NCBI GenBank assembly: GCA_000934455.1
Contig: KN882213.1
Location: 307,996 to 371,995 of the forward strand
Length of the DNA stretch: 64,000 nt
Reading direction: 5' to 3'
From: Apostichopus parvimensis
Lineage: Eukaryota; Echinodermata; Holothuroidea; Aspidochirotida; Stichopodidae
This document shows, piece after piece, positions 1-11,209 of the stretch. The notes below the pieces were generated by a model. The model made no database searches. It was not told the DNA's origin and saw only the letters and a program-made list of their open reading frames with translations. Made by a program: the position numbers and the translations under genes. Position 1 is the first letter of the stretch. Each line of letters opens with the position of its first letter.

Positions 1-119
1 GTAACATCCTCTGGTTTTGTACAGAAGGCTGTGTAATTGGCATGCTTTATAAGAAAGAGACACCACTGAGCCCTGCCATATATTAAATGTACCTTTATAA
101 ATATATGGATTACACTTAC

Positions 120-302
120 AAAATGAACCCGTTTTTCTCGCTTCAGTGGAGGTGGTTGGAATGAGGTGTCAGTGTCACACAAAGATTCATCTTGGCTTGT
201 GCTAGTGCCTTCATCTTCAATTTCCACAAAACTAGAACTGCTACTGGCACTGCTACTAACATCTAAAGGTAGAAACTGCAATTGTTGACTGGGAAGCTGA
301 AA
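120..302 (-). CDS. Putative internal exon, serine-rich then basic (SAM-gene 3' part or neighbouring gene)
   Basis: The minus strand has an acceptor (tttag) just upstream of 302 and a strong donor (GTAAGT) just after 120. Between them 183 bases stay open for exactly 61 codons, phase 0 at both ends. The peptide begins with a glutamine/leucine-rich stretch, continues with a run of Ser/Ala and an acidic Glu/Asp segment, and ends in a basic KREKR motif. That looks like a disordered linker. A possible 30-base mini-exon lies at 498-527 (acceptor atatcag, donor GTATGT), also phase 0, ending KKKEL. SAM exon 2 at 3031-3140 also ends in phase 0, so splicing from it into these exons would keep frame. I infer they are downstream exons of the SAM gene, but they could belong to another minus-strand gene running off the left edge. 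Confidence 0.45.
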
Positions 303-533
303 CTAAAGAAGGACCATCAAGGACATAAATATATATAAGGATTGTACTACTAGTAAGAAGTATTAGCTAACATTATTTTCAAAATTTCATTTGAATCAAT
401 CCCAATATTAGAATAGCTATTGTAGCTTCCTAACCTTGATGTAAAAGGTTTTAGAAAGAAACAAATATCATATACCCCTCTGTTAATATACACATACCAG
501 TTCTTTTTTCTTCTGCAAGGTGCACAGCTGATA

Positions 534-3017
534 TTACACACAGGAGAAACGTGGTGCAATGTACAAAATGCTGCAATCATATCCATGAGTTTGAACAGCA
601 GTTAATGGTCTGTAGTCAAACAAGTCACAAGGTTGCATAATTTCCACATCTGTTCCCACTCCATGTTGAACAGCATATGCCTGTAAATGCCTCTCATAAT
701 ACAATGTCTTGAGGGATTTCAAAACCAGGAAAACAGATGTCTGTCTTACTAAAACACACACCACTTCACCAAATGTAGGTCCTTCTTCTGTCCAAATCAT
801 AACTACAGTAGCTCTCTCTCTCTGAACTCATAGCCATGAAGTTCAGCTACTCCAGCAACAATAATTTCATCTTCCATTCCACAACTTAGCTTTGCTGCAA
901 CTTTTTCACTGTATTCAAGATTTCCAATGGTAGTTATAACTTCCTTGCTTAGAATAACATCTTCACTGTTAATTGGTTTCTCAATCAAAAAGTCAAAACA
1001 CTGGGCTAGCTGATACTTTGTTGCCAATGTTTTTTCAATGTTTTTGAAATTGTTACAAATGTTTGCAAACTGCTTAAAAAGTTTGTGTTTCCCTTCAAAA
1101 CGAATTGATAAATATTGTCGCAATGGACCAAGTTCTTGGATGATTCTAGGTAGTGGATAACAATGTGTTGCTTTGGAGTCAGATTCCTTGTGGAAACAAC
1201 TGAAGGAAAAGTTCATGATGATCCTTGATTAAAGATTTAAGCATGTATGTTGCAGGCATGCTTATTGATTGGCTAATAACAATCTTAAGGATTTCAACCA
1301 ATAACAAATAAAGATCCCACTCTTCACAGCTACTATTAATTTTGTCCCCAATCATCAATGGCAAGTGAATTGCTAAGCATACCATTTGGGCCGCTGTTTG
1401 CCCACTTGCCCCACTAGGATTTAAAATTTGTGACTGTCTGAAAGGGTTCGGCTTATTTTTTTGGTCCACAAATCCATAATTATAAGAGAGAATCCTGCTG
1501 TTAAGTTCTTCTAAAGTGAATACTCTTGTCTCAATAAGTCTTTGTATTATCAAATGCATCTCAAGTGGGACGATTCCTTCTGCAAAATCATGCATGATGT
1601 CTACAGCCAGGTTTTCCACAACATGATAACCTTCAATTTCACTCAAAACTGAAGTTGCCCTTATTCCAGTCTGAGAAACGTTATTAACATCAATATCTAC
1701 TCTATAATTTTCTTGAGTGCGTAGGTCTTGTTGTTCAACCATCTGCTTTTCAAGAACACTGCGGTGACCCTTACAGAACCTACAATAATAGTTGGCACTA
1801 AAACTCATCACATATCCCAGGAGGGAATGAACACCTAGATTATCTCCTACAACCTGAAAAAGTTGAGGTCTCACTTTGCCAGTAAAATCTTTCCCATCTA
1901 TTAGAAGCCCATCTTTTGACAATACCTGCAAATCATCCTTAACATATTTGACCACCTCATTAACACCATACTTGGAGATGAATTTAGATTTCACAAGTGT
2001 AGAAAGCAGGATATTATCTAGCCTAGCTTGGTATTTTACAGGGAGTGAAAGGACACTTATGTAAAATCCTCCCAACTTATGAATGCCTCTCTTTGCACCA
2101 AGGGGGTTTGCTGTTTCAAAATCATCATAATATAACAGTAATGGAATCACCATCATTTCTTCCCTGTGTTCATTATTATACCTTTTGAAAAAGGAACCAT
2201 CCCTGTAAGTTTTTAAAAGATTTGGATCACATGAGCTTTGAACAGTCATAATTGAATTCATAACACCTGGTCGTTCCAAGTACTGTTTAAGGGAACTTTT
2301 CACAGGTACATATTGCAAAGTTTCTTTTTCAATGACTTGGACTGGTCTTCCTGTATTCCTGTCTATTTTAAATTTAAAACGGTTCCCCATCAATTTTTCT
2401 TCACTGTTTATTAATGCACCCCTGTCATGAAAGTATGATCGCTGCAAGCTTTCAGAGCTCAAATCTTTAAATGGATCATGAACACTTCTAAATATCACAT
2501 GCAAGTTTTCTTTAGCAACCTTATCAAGTGATTTATCACAATGAGTATCAAAGAATCCTGATACTTTTCTCTCTGTATCTGCTACAATACTGTTAATAAA
2601 TTCCTGCGTATCATCAATTATTCTCTGTATAAGTGAATAAGCTATGCCTGATGACTTCAGTCTGGCAATAAATATAGCAGCTGATTCAGTAATATTTTCA
2701 TATTCTGCGACTTCTTCATCTGCATCACTGCTGGGTGCAGTTTCATTTTCATTGCTATAGTCTATGTCAGGCCTATTGTTTGCCTCGTGTTGACATTGAG
2801 GAACTCCTATGACTGGCTCCTGCTGAGAAGAATGCTTTGTCAAGAGATGTTTCTTGTAGCCACATAATGTATTAAACGTTAGCACACATCTACCTTGACT
2901 GCAAACAATTTTCACCCTGCTTTTATTGGCAATGCCATGTACATGCTTGAGGTGGAAAAAAAGTTTCTTGTTGCCTCCTTCAATAGTCCTAAGGCATTTG
3001 AAACAGGTGCATGACAT
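534..3017 (-). CDS. Tnp2-like (CACTA-type) transposase-derived protein, broken frame
   Basis: A 612-codon minus-strand ORF (3017 to 1179) starts with a C2H2-like zinc finger: two CxxC pairs, then HLKHVH and HLLTKHSS. It continues into a block seen in Tnp2/EnSpm-related transposases, with YYDDFETANPLG, GDNLG followed by SFSANYYCRFC, and DIMHDFAEG. The ORF stops at the expected LFP...LTPKQH...HYP segment. The conserved residues there run on in two other frames, giving two one-base losses near 1180 and 1150. The C-terminal part (803-1216) then shifts frame again in an (AG)n run near 815 and ends at 534 after SLKTLYYERH. The family assignment rests on recalled consensus. It may be a decayed transposon, a domesticated gene or a gene with assembly indels. 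No CACTA-type termini were seen. Confidence 0.6.
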
Positions 3018-3030
3018 CTTTAGAGCTTAC

Positions 3031-4845
3031 CTCTTCTCGCCAACCCTTTAAAAATTTCAGTCTCAGTCCGACTTTAGGAATCAATTCTTTTATACTTAAT
3101 TCATCCAACAAGGCGAATGCAGTCACATCAATTCCATTTTCTGTTGAGAAAAAAAGAAGAAAAACAATGAAAGCTTCGGGAGTCATATCATTTGACTTCA
3201 TCAAGCCACTGTAATAGGACTGGATTTTGATGGATGCTGCCTTATTGGAAGCTTTTTGTTTTCAAATTTTAACTTTGAAGTCAGTTTTGAAGGAAGTTCC
3301 ATATATATACTATTGGCACATGTTCATTTGTTTGTGATATTGGGCAATTTATTTTTCTGGTCTAACCTGCAAAGCATCCTCAGTGATAACACTAGTCACA
3401 GTTTGCAGCTTTAATTTATTTGCAGGAGCCCAAACATCCCTTAAAATTAATTTATATTGTATATATTCATTATTACGACTGACTGAACAGTGCCCTAACC
3501 CCCTCCCCCCCCCAATTCTACACTTTAAATTTTGTGTATAGTATAAAATCAATCTTACGTTCTAAATTATTGTGATAGTTTGCATCGTTAAAGCATCAGT
3601 TCATATAATTAACCTACATAGGCTTAGCTTATTATCGTTGGTGCGCTTTGCACGTGACCTACTGTACGTACCGTTACTGTAGTAAAGTATGCGTTACTAC
3701 TTGCAACAAAGCTTCCTGACAATGTAACAGGGCAACCTCAGTATAATTTAATTATGAGGATCTGAATACTGCATTTGTCATTATATGCAAGCGATTCGCC
3801 TCGTTGAAGCTAGCGGCCACTAAGTTCAAGAGCAGACAGTACTCTGATGTATATATTATAGCTCAATATCAATGATGAATAATGATGAATACTGTTAGTG
3901 GCAGCTCTTAGTCTAAATGGCTGCTAGCTTCAAGCAAGTAAGCTGTTAGTTGGTGCACATGTAGTGATCACTAAACTAACTACGCCCTATTCCTATGCCC
4001 TAGCCTAGGCCTACAGAATTTGTTCTCAATCTGACCATTTTTTTTCAAGTTACAATGTATTGGCTAGGGTAATACAGGCTTAAACTATGTAAAGTGGTTA
4101 TATTTGCAGTAAATATTCAAAGACATCTTCAGTTTCACGGGCTCCGAAAGAAGCATAATCTGGTATCTGATACTGAGCAAATTTAATTTGACTTGCATCC
4201 CCCTCCCCTCACTTTGAGTTTGACCCTTCCCCTCGTTTTGACCCCTCCCTTAGCTGTCCCTAGAATAACAACCAGTTCGCTAATTCTAAATTGAAAAATT
4301 CCTGGGCACAACCCTGGGTTACTAGACCTAACGTCAGACGGTAGGGTTTGTTTGGTAGCTTAATTTGTACAAAATAACGTTAAGCCTGTGCTAGTTGGCC
4401 AGTAGCATAGGCTAAGTAAGTAGGCTAGAAAAGTACTACGTACACTACTAGACTACGTACCCTTGGAACTTGTACATTAATGAATTTCATGCACGGTTAT
4501 CTGGCGTCAATTAAGGTCCCAATGTCTTACGTTAATATTAACATAAATACAATTCAAATTCGATCGTTGCAGCTACTAGTACAAGTATAACAATTTAGCC
4601 ATAAGCTAAGCCTAATCTGGACCTATAGTTAAGTTACGTTTGACCTAACGAGTAACGTTACTCATTATGCTTTTCGACCTTACCTGACGCTATCTCTTTG
4701 TAAACCAATATAATTTTCATATCAACATAATATAGGTTTGTAATTTTGTTAGCCTACTCTTTAATAGTACATCCTTACCTTGAAACTTGTCTATCAGCTC
4801 TTCAACCCCCCATTTTTGTAGGATTTCTTCGATAGGCCTGCCCAT
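3031..4845 (-). CDS. SAM (sterile alpha motif) domain gene, exons 1 and 2
   Basis: Exon 1 (4845-4779) starts at an ATG preceded by an in-frame TAG and encodes 22 codons plus one base (MGRPIEEIL... to DKFQ), ending at a GTAAGG donor. Exon 2 (3140-3031) starts after a ttctcaacag acceptor and supplies two bases that complete a Glu codon. It continues through NGIDVTAFALLDE and IKELIPKVGLRLKFLK to a GTAAGC donor. Together they give 59 codons and an almost complete SAM fold, a helical module that usually mediates protein-protein or RNA contacts. The donor after WREE is phase 0. A pyrimidine-rich acceptor inside the Tnp2-like ORF, near 2820, would join it in frame and skip the zinc finger. The exons around 498 and 302 are alternatives. 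Which is used cannot be decided here. Confidence 0.65.
3141..4778 (-). other. Intron of the SAM gene
   Basis: The intron runs between a GTAAGG donor and a pyrimidine-rich ttctcaacag acceptor on the minus strand. It contains a C-tract near 3501-3512 and otherwise AT-rich sequence. No coding signal or structured RNA was recognised. Confidence 0.6.
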
Positions 4846-5629
4846 CTTCTATATTTTCATCTACACTCGTCATCTACACTGTATGTATGGGCGATGCGAT
4901 GTTACGTAACGTAACGTACGGTGTTTGTCTATGCAAACACACACAAATGTATAGGCAAAACGTTCATTTTTTCGTCGCAGATGTGCGCGTCGCCCCAGTA
5001 CCAGTGACTTTCGATTTGGCGGGACGCTTACCAAATGTTGGGTATATTTCATTCACTTTGCACAGCGGTTTACTAAATTCTTTTTTACTATAAGTTGGTC
5101 AACACATAGAGCAGTGATTTTGCCCAATATTGTTAAAGAATCCCCCAACCGAGCATTTGCCCAGAAAATATTACCCATCTTTTTTAGAGTGTAGGATATA
5201 GTTAACATATCAAAATTGTTAAAACGTCAAGGGCTCCTAAATCCTAATTTCGTTCCTGTTGTCGGCTACTCCAAAAATCCATGAAAACATGTAAAGAAAT
5301 AAAGATGTATGCATAACACAAACATAATTATGACAGGCCATCCCAATATTGCAGACAACAGGCTGTTATTTTGTTTTGCTAACCCTTGATTTGATTTCAA
5401 TCAGTCAATAAATGAGAGAAGTTTACACAGATCAGTAACAGTTTGGCCTGCCGTTACGCCTCCCACATGGTAAATCTTGGTGTCTTCAATTTCATGGGGG
5501 TGAACGCCTCATGTGTACCCCTTCTCCCCTCTGGGTCAGACATTGATCGGGTTGAGATATTGGAGTCCAAGGACACTAGCATATTATCATATTCAGGTTA
5601 ACTAACTGCTCTTTTCCACTATAAAACAG
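4846..5629. other. Probable divergent promoter/intergenic DNA
   Basis: This lies between the first exon of the minus-strand SAM gene and the first recognised exon of the plus-strand ParB-like gene. A run of overlapping ACGTAACGTA units sits at about 4899-4918, close to the SAM start. Short ORFs here show no homology signal. A promoter role is inferred from position only. Confidence 0.3.
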
Positions 5630-8226
5630 ACCTTCAACATCAGGAAGTAAAGAGAAAAGAAAGGTTCAGTACAAGTTACCTGTGCTTCACAAGGAGAGGA
5701 AGAGTAATAAGGATCAGCCAGTTGTCAGCCCTTTAGAAAGCATTAAGAAGGGAGTCAGGTACAGTCGCAGTACAATAAACTGCCTTAGGAATTGGAACTG
5801 TTGTGGTTTTAGAACAGGGGGCCAGATTGAGCATGCCAGACAATCTAATCTGGCCCACCAAAAAATGAAGAAAAAAAACCAAGCGTTTTGGTTCACCAAC
5901 TTACTGGACAAAAAAAACCTGAAGAGAATTGGGATAAGAGTTAAGCTTCATCACGATAAAACATTGATACAAATTTGTCCTACATGCTAAAACAATCATC
6001 TTCCATTTGCAGCAATCTATTTTTGGCCTTTTATTAGTCAAAATTTCCTCCTGTGGCTACCATAGTGGGCCCGCATACTGTATGAGTAATATTCAGCAGC
6101 CCACAACTAAAAGGACAATAGGCAGCTCTGTTAAATTCATTTTACAGCAGTTTCTGTGCAGTTTCCTTCATACTGAGCCATCTGTATGCCTCCTACTGCA
6201 TGCCCATTAAGAACTGCCTGAACTGTTGACTTTTGAACAGAAATTAACAACATGGATAGAAGTATGTTTTTATTTCAGCGTTATCTGGGAGGGGGTCACA
6301 AGTTAACCCCATAAATAATGTGTTCATTAACTGAACATTGCTTTTCAACATACTTTAACAATCTTTATAGTCACTGTACACATTTGTTTTGAATAGTATT
6401 GGAATGCTTTATGGAAAACCCTTTGCATACCTACAGTATGGCATTTCCCTGTCAGTTGATGTTAGCTTTGTTATAGAAATATATTTTTACCATTTGTTTT
6501 AACTTCTCCACAGGTGTTGCAAATATTGACATAGAAAATCTAGAAGTTGGTCTGAAGTTGAGAGAAGTGAATGTCTAATTTCTGACCAAACTGAAAGAGG
6601 CTATGTTAGATTTTAAGAAGCACAATATGAACCACTGACTGTTATAGCAAAAACTTTGGAAAACTGGGAGAATTTTTCAGAACCCACGCTGAGTAATCAT
6701 CACTTGATTATAAAGTGATTTTTATAATGGAGTGCTCTTCAATTGTTTATCAAAACCATGCAGCAGTGACTGCGTGTGTGTGCATATGTGAGAGAGAGAC
6801 ACTTTAGCTCAAATTTTGATAATTCAACAAGTGCAATATGCATAAAGTTCATACTTGGTAGAAAGCTACCCCTTAGCAAATTCTAAGCTGCAATTGTTAT
6901 TGAATTGCCAGTGGTCAACAGTTAAACCCTATAAATGACCTTACTGAAGTAAAGGTTAAGTGAAATTAGTACATGCTCATCCCTCAATCGAGTGCTTACC
7001 ACTTGCTGTTATTTAGTACGTCAAAAATTATTTGAGGTCCGCACCACCTAAAAATCTGAAACTTTGTTAACAGGTTATCTCCCAATGTACAACTTACATC
7101 AAGTTCACACTTCAAACAATTAGAAGAATGTATTCGGTATCTACCACCTTAGTTAATTCTTCACTGTTATAGCTTTGGGAGGGGCCAAAGGTCATATGAG
7201 ATAACCAATGGTCTAAACCTCAAAACTTTGTGAATGAGGTAACTCAAGGCTTATAAAGCTACATAGAATGTCAAATTTGTCCCTCTGATTGAATACTTGC
7301 CATCTATAATGTTTACCTTTTTTTTTTTTAAATGTCAAATGTCATTTGAGGTAAATTTTACTTAAATTCTGAAAACATACGGCTTGCATGAAGTTAATGC
7401 TCAGTATGTAGACACTCTTAGTATATACTCAGCTGGTAGTTTGTTGGGAGAAGTCAAGGTCATTTCAGGTCACTAAAGTTTTGTAGCTGAAGAAGTGAAG
7501 TTTTGGTTCATGTCAAATTTGGTACGAATTAATAAGCATTTGTCTTTCTATTTTTTTTGGCTGTTTCGGTCATGGTCACTCGAGGTCAGTTAAATTCAGT
7601 CTGAAAAACTTTGTAAACATGGTATCTCACCATGCACATGGGAATAAAGCCCTAGACGAGAAGAACAACATGAACATGTTGATTCCTTCATACATCATAA
7701 TATTAAAAACCTTTGAAAACACGATAACTCAGGGTTGTCCACACCTTATCTTTGAGTACACGTTTAGTTCTCCTTTGCTAAAAGTCGCAAGAGAATGTTT
7801 TCCATTTCACTGTGGATCCCATGTACTCAGTAGAACTCTCCCCTGCAATGCTCTACTACAATAACAATATTCAAAGGCATCACTAAGCTTCGTGGCTTTC
7901 TGTTTGTATGTCAATTACACGTGATCTTTGAGGACAAAAGTCATGACATTACGCTACTTTGACTTAAATTACTGTTAATATTAATTTTCACATTTTGTAA
8001 CAAATTTTTCTTTCAGGCAAATGGATACCATTATGAAGTTGTTGGTGGCATCCATAATCTGACAGCCTGTAAGGAGCTGAGGGAGAAAAATGCAGATAAC
8101 AATGTGTTCGCTTCACGTCTCTGTATAATTTACAGTAGGTCTCTGTCTAAAGATGGAAAACTTTGGTTACCAAACAAGCACAACAAAATAGGGGAAACCA
8201 GGCATCAGATGAGCATTAAGGAAAAG
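5630..8226 (+). pseudogene. ParB-like-fold domain protein, three exons with lesions
   Basis: Exon A (5630-5758) follows an aaaacag acceptor, encodes a Lys/Arg-rich linker (PSTSGSKEKRK...) and ends at a GTACAG donor. Exon B starts at 6514 after ctccacag and encodes IENLEVGLKLREVN. It then meets a TAA at 6576, and conserved-looking sequence resumes (LTKLKEAML, then PLTVIAKTLENW in another frame). Exon C (8017-8226) is exactly 70 codons between tttcttttcag-type acceptor and GTAACT donor. It encodes YHYEVVGGIHNLTACKEL and later LPNKHNKIGETRHQM. The GG-x-H-x4-A-x-KEL pattern matches the ParB/sulfiredoxin-like fold seen in large uncharacterised marine-invertebrate families. Exons A and B do not join in phase, so an exon may be missing. 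Function is unknown. Confidence 0.45.
6800..7860. repeat. Degenerate GGTCA/AAACTTTGTAAAC-type repeat
   Basis: Variants of the same phrases recur several times: aggtcat(t)tgaggt, aaaactttgt(g/a)aa, caaatttg(g/t)tac, and the words for describing a cytosine-poor AT spacer between them. The clearest occurrences are near 7035, 7190-7245, 7335-7370, 7450-7530 and 7570-7620. The phrases resemble the dispersed family at 56.0, 60.2 and 62.8 kb. It lies in the intron between exons B and C of the ParB-like gene. I see no coding content. Confidence 0.4.
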
Positions 8227-9079
8227 GTAACTACCGTGACTGTAACATTGTTTTTAAAGAAGAATTTCTGCCGAGCATTTATTCTTCTTATTCCTCCATA
8301 TTGTATATTTAGGTTGCAATGACCAATGCATTATGACATTGAAAGTGTGCATAGAAAGTCCTTGTCTATACATAACACATAACTTTGTGTTGTGCACATA
8401 GAATAGCTCTGTTACAGTATGTGAATTTTCAAATGATTGTTATCTAATCACTCTCATAGAGAGGATTAGGTGCAATATTGTAGTTCCTTCCTTGCCAGTT
8501 GGACCATTAACAGTAACACGTAACAGTTGCCATGGTAGTGGTTAGTTTTCCCTTGTAGGGACAATCAAGGGGTCATTCATTGTGGGGTATTGCATGGTGA
8601 CCGGAAGTGCATGACTGTGGGAGGGATAAAAAGTTGTCTGTGTGGGGGTCCAATTTTATGTCAAAAAGTCCTCTTAAATGGCTGGGTTGATTTTCTTTAA
8701 ACTTGGTATGAAGGTGTCCTAGGGTAAACGTCTATGTCTAGCAGACCACGGAAACAGGTAAAATGTCACATCAAATTAAATTCAATATTTGAATTCAATA
8801 TGACTTCAAGGGGAAACATTATATTCAAATGGAATCTTTACTTGTATAATGGGAACAACATGTAGGCTACTAATACAGGCAGAAACATGACCTCTTTCAT
8901 AGTATTACTCAGATTGTAGAGGACAGCAGAGTGATAGCACTGCAATCATATGACAGTATAGTCCTGCTAACTTATCAGATCCAAAAACATTTGCAGTATT
9001 TGTTCATTTGTTTTTTTACTATCACTGCAACAGATAAAAAATAAATAAAATGGTAAGACTGTCAGGGTAGAATAAAGTT
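8227..9079. other. Non-coding stretch
   Basis: No convincing gene was seen. There is a repeat-like phrase at about 8676-8725 (aaatggctgggttgatttt) followed by AT-rich DNA. It may be intron or 3' flank of the ParB-like gene. Confidence 0.4.
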
Positions 9080-9501
9080 TTATTTCTCTCTTTTATCTGA
9101 AGATGACACAGAAAGCTCACACAGAGTCTGTTTGGTCTGGCCATTGCGTTCAAGAAGAAAACCATTGCAAGGAAACTTCGATGGGATGATGACAGATCTT
9201 AATGTGCTAACTGTTGCTAGGGATGATCCTGTGACCACAGAGGATGAAAAAATGTGTATAGCACTGATTAAAAGAAGCGTATTGATTTTGGTGGTCATTT
9301 GGGACAACAGGGAGGTTAATTGTCCTGTAGGGTATATGTGTTCATATTCAGGAAGTGGCAACACTGAAACAGCCACATGGTCTACTACTCTGCAAAATCC
9401 TAAAATGCTTGTTTTAAGTGTGAATGAAATAAAAAAAGGGGGGTGGGTAAGGTTACAGTGACTTCTACTATCATTGTATTTTCTTGGTGAAAAATCCTTA
9501 G

Positions 9502-9830
9502 TAGGGGTATCGGTATGCCCATTAGAGCAATCTGAGGGTCTTAATACATCCTTCAGAACTGCATTGTACGCCACTAACTATTGTTATTAATGTTGTAATT
9601 TCTTATTGCTAAATGACACTCCAAGCAGTCGTGGGGCATATTGGTACGCCCCTCAGAACAGTTTTGTAGGCCACTTAATGGTGTTACCTCTTGGTGCTAA
9701 ATGACACTCCAACCAGTAGCGGGGCGTTTTGGTACGCCCCTCGGAACTGTATTGTAAGCCACTTAATGGTGTTACTTCTTGGTGCTAAATGACACTCCCA
9801 AGCAGTTGTGGGGTGTATTGGTTTCACTGA
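9502..9830. repeat. 88-bp tandem repeat, about 3.5 units
   Basis: The word ctaaatgacactcc occurs at 9609, 9697 and 9784, a spacing of 88 and 87 bases. Each unit also holds gggg(c/t)-tattggtacgcccctc, gaac-g-attgta-gccact and taatggtgtta. A more diverged half unit precedes them from about 9502 (gtatcggtatgccc). Confidence 0.8.
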
Positions 9831-11209
9831 TTCACTCTTGAACTTCATGTAACGTACTAAAATTCAGTTTATGGTCATGTACATAAAAGATCATATGAAA
9901 TACATAAGTTAGTACAAACAAAGAATTCTTTTCTCATTGTGTTATTTTTTGTGTCAAATTTATATATCTGCGGTATGATTACAATGCATTTGCCTTTTTA
10001 ATTCACATTTTGAAGGTTTATAGACAATGACAGTCATAGCGTAGTTCTTTCCCTTATATATAGCATATTTTTATACCCGAGTGCAAACGTCATTAGAAGC
10101 AATATAATTTCTGGTAAATTTATCAATGTTGAAAAAAATAATAAATTCTTGGATAGAAGTCAGGTTTAACTAGTTCATAGAAACCCTAACTGTTTCCTAG
10201 CCTCTTTTCCCTACTCGCCAACTCCGTAGTACTAGCTCCATGCTTTGACCTTGCAGCGATTCCAACAACCAGCTCTTAAAAAATCCCTCTACCTACAGTG
10301 TGCATATCTCTCGCTAAATTACACACAGTTCACTGTACTATTGCATGTACATAGGCCTGTTGGAACTTCATTTTCAACTACACATACGCAAATCATGAAA
10401 ACCTCATCCAACATTTATCCTGGTCTAGGCTGTTTGCAAACATTCATCTCTACGAAAATTACAGTATGCCTATGTGAAAACCTTTTCAAACAAATCAAAC
10501 TTCAATGTCTATTTTGACGATTAACAGTAGTTTACACACGAACGTTGCACCAACAAAATTGACTGAAGCACGTGGTAAATTGGACCGCGAAAAAACTTTG
10601 CAACAGAAACTACTGTATCAATGCACATTATTTCACATTAGCAAATATCAATGCAGAGAGAAGAAACATACTGTGAGATGTAATATCCTTTTCAGGATCA
10701 GAGATGTTAGTTTTGTTGGTTAAGTCCACTTTTGCCTGGACTGTTTTTCTTTTTATCTTTTGTGTACCTACTTTGTTTAACTCTTTAACTCGTATATATA
10801 TACAAGTTAAAGAAAGTCCTCTAACCTTAAGGAGAAATTTTGTGGACGTGCTACTGTACGATTGCGAAATATCATATTGATATTTCGTGATGTTTTTTCG
10901 ATCTGCATGTTGGAAACACTGAAAACCTCCCGATAAGGAGCATTGATTAAATAAACACTTTTATTGTTTTTTAAGTAAACTACAGTTGTGTGTTTGACTA
11001 TTTAATCTCTTCTTGAGTCGTTTTGTACTTCTTTTAACGCTACGAGGTTCAGTCAACTAGTCGTTTTGTGGCTATAAATCACGTCTCTGCGTTCGTCTCT
11101 GCCAATGATTAAAATATTACGTAGCGTATCATACGTAACTAGTGTGACGGTTAAGCATTGCTGTGTGCTATTGAAGTGGTTTCGCTTAACTACTCCTTTT
11201 TGAGTGAAG
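9831..11209. other. AT-rich non-coding DNA upstream of the copia element
   Basis: No gene was recognised. Small open frames at 10245-10723 have no family signature. A 5' copia LTR would be expected in the last few hundred bases, but no matching sequence was found downstream of the element, so none is annotated. Confidence 0.4.

Noticed and set aside
9080-9574. 164-codon minus-strand and 109-codon plus-strand overlapping open frames
   Set aside because: No ATG supports the longer frame, no domain was recognised in either, and there is no splice context. Left unassigned.
10245-10723. Two small open frames
   Set aside because: No family signal, typical of chance frames in AT-rich DNA.
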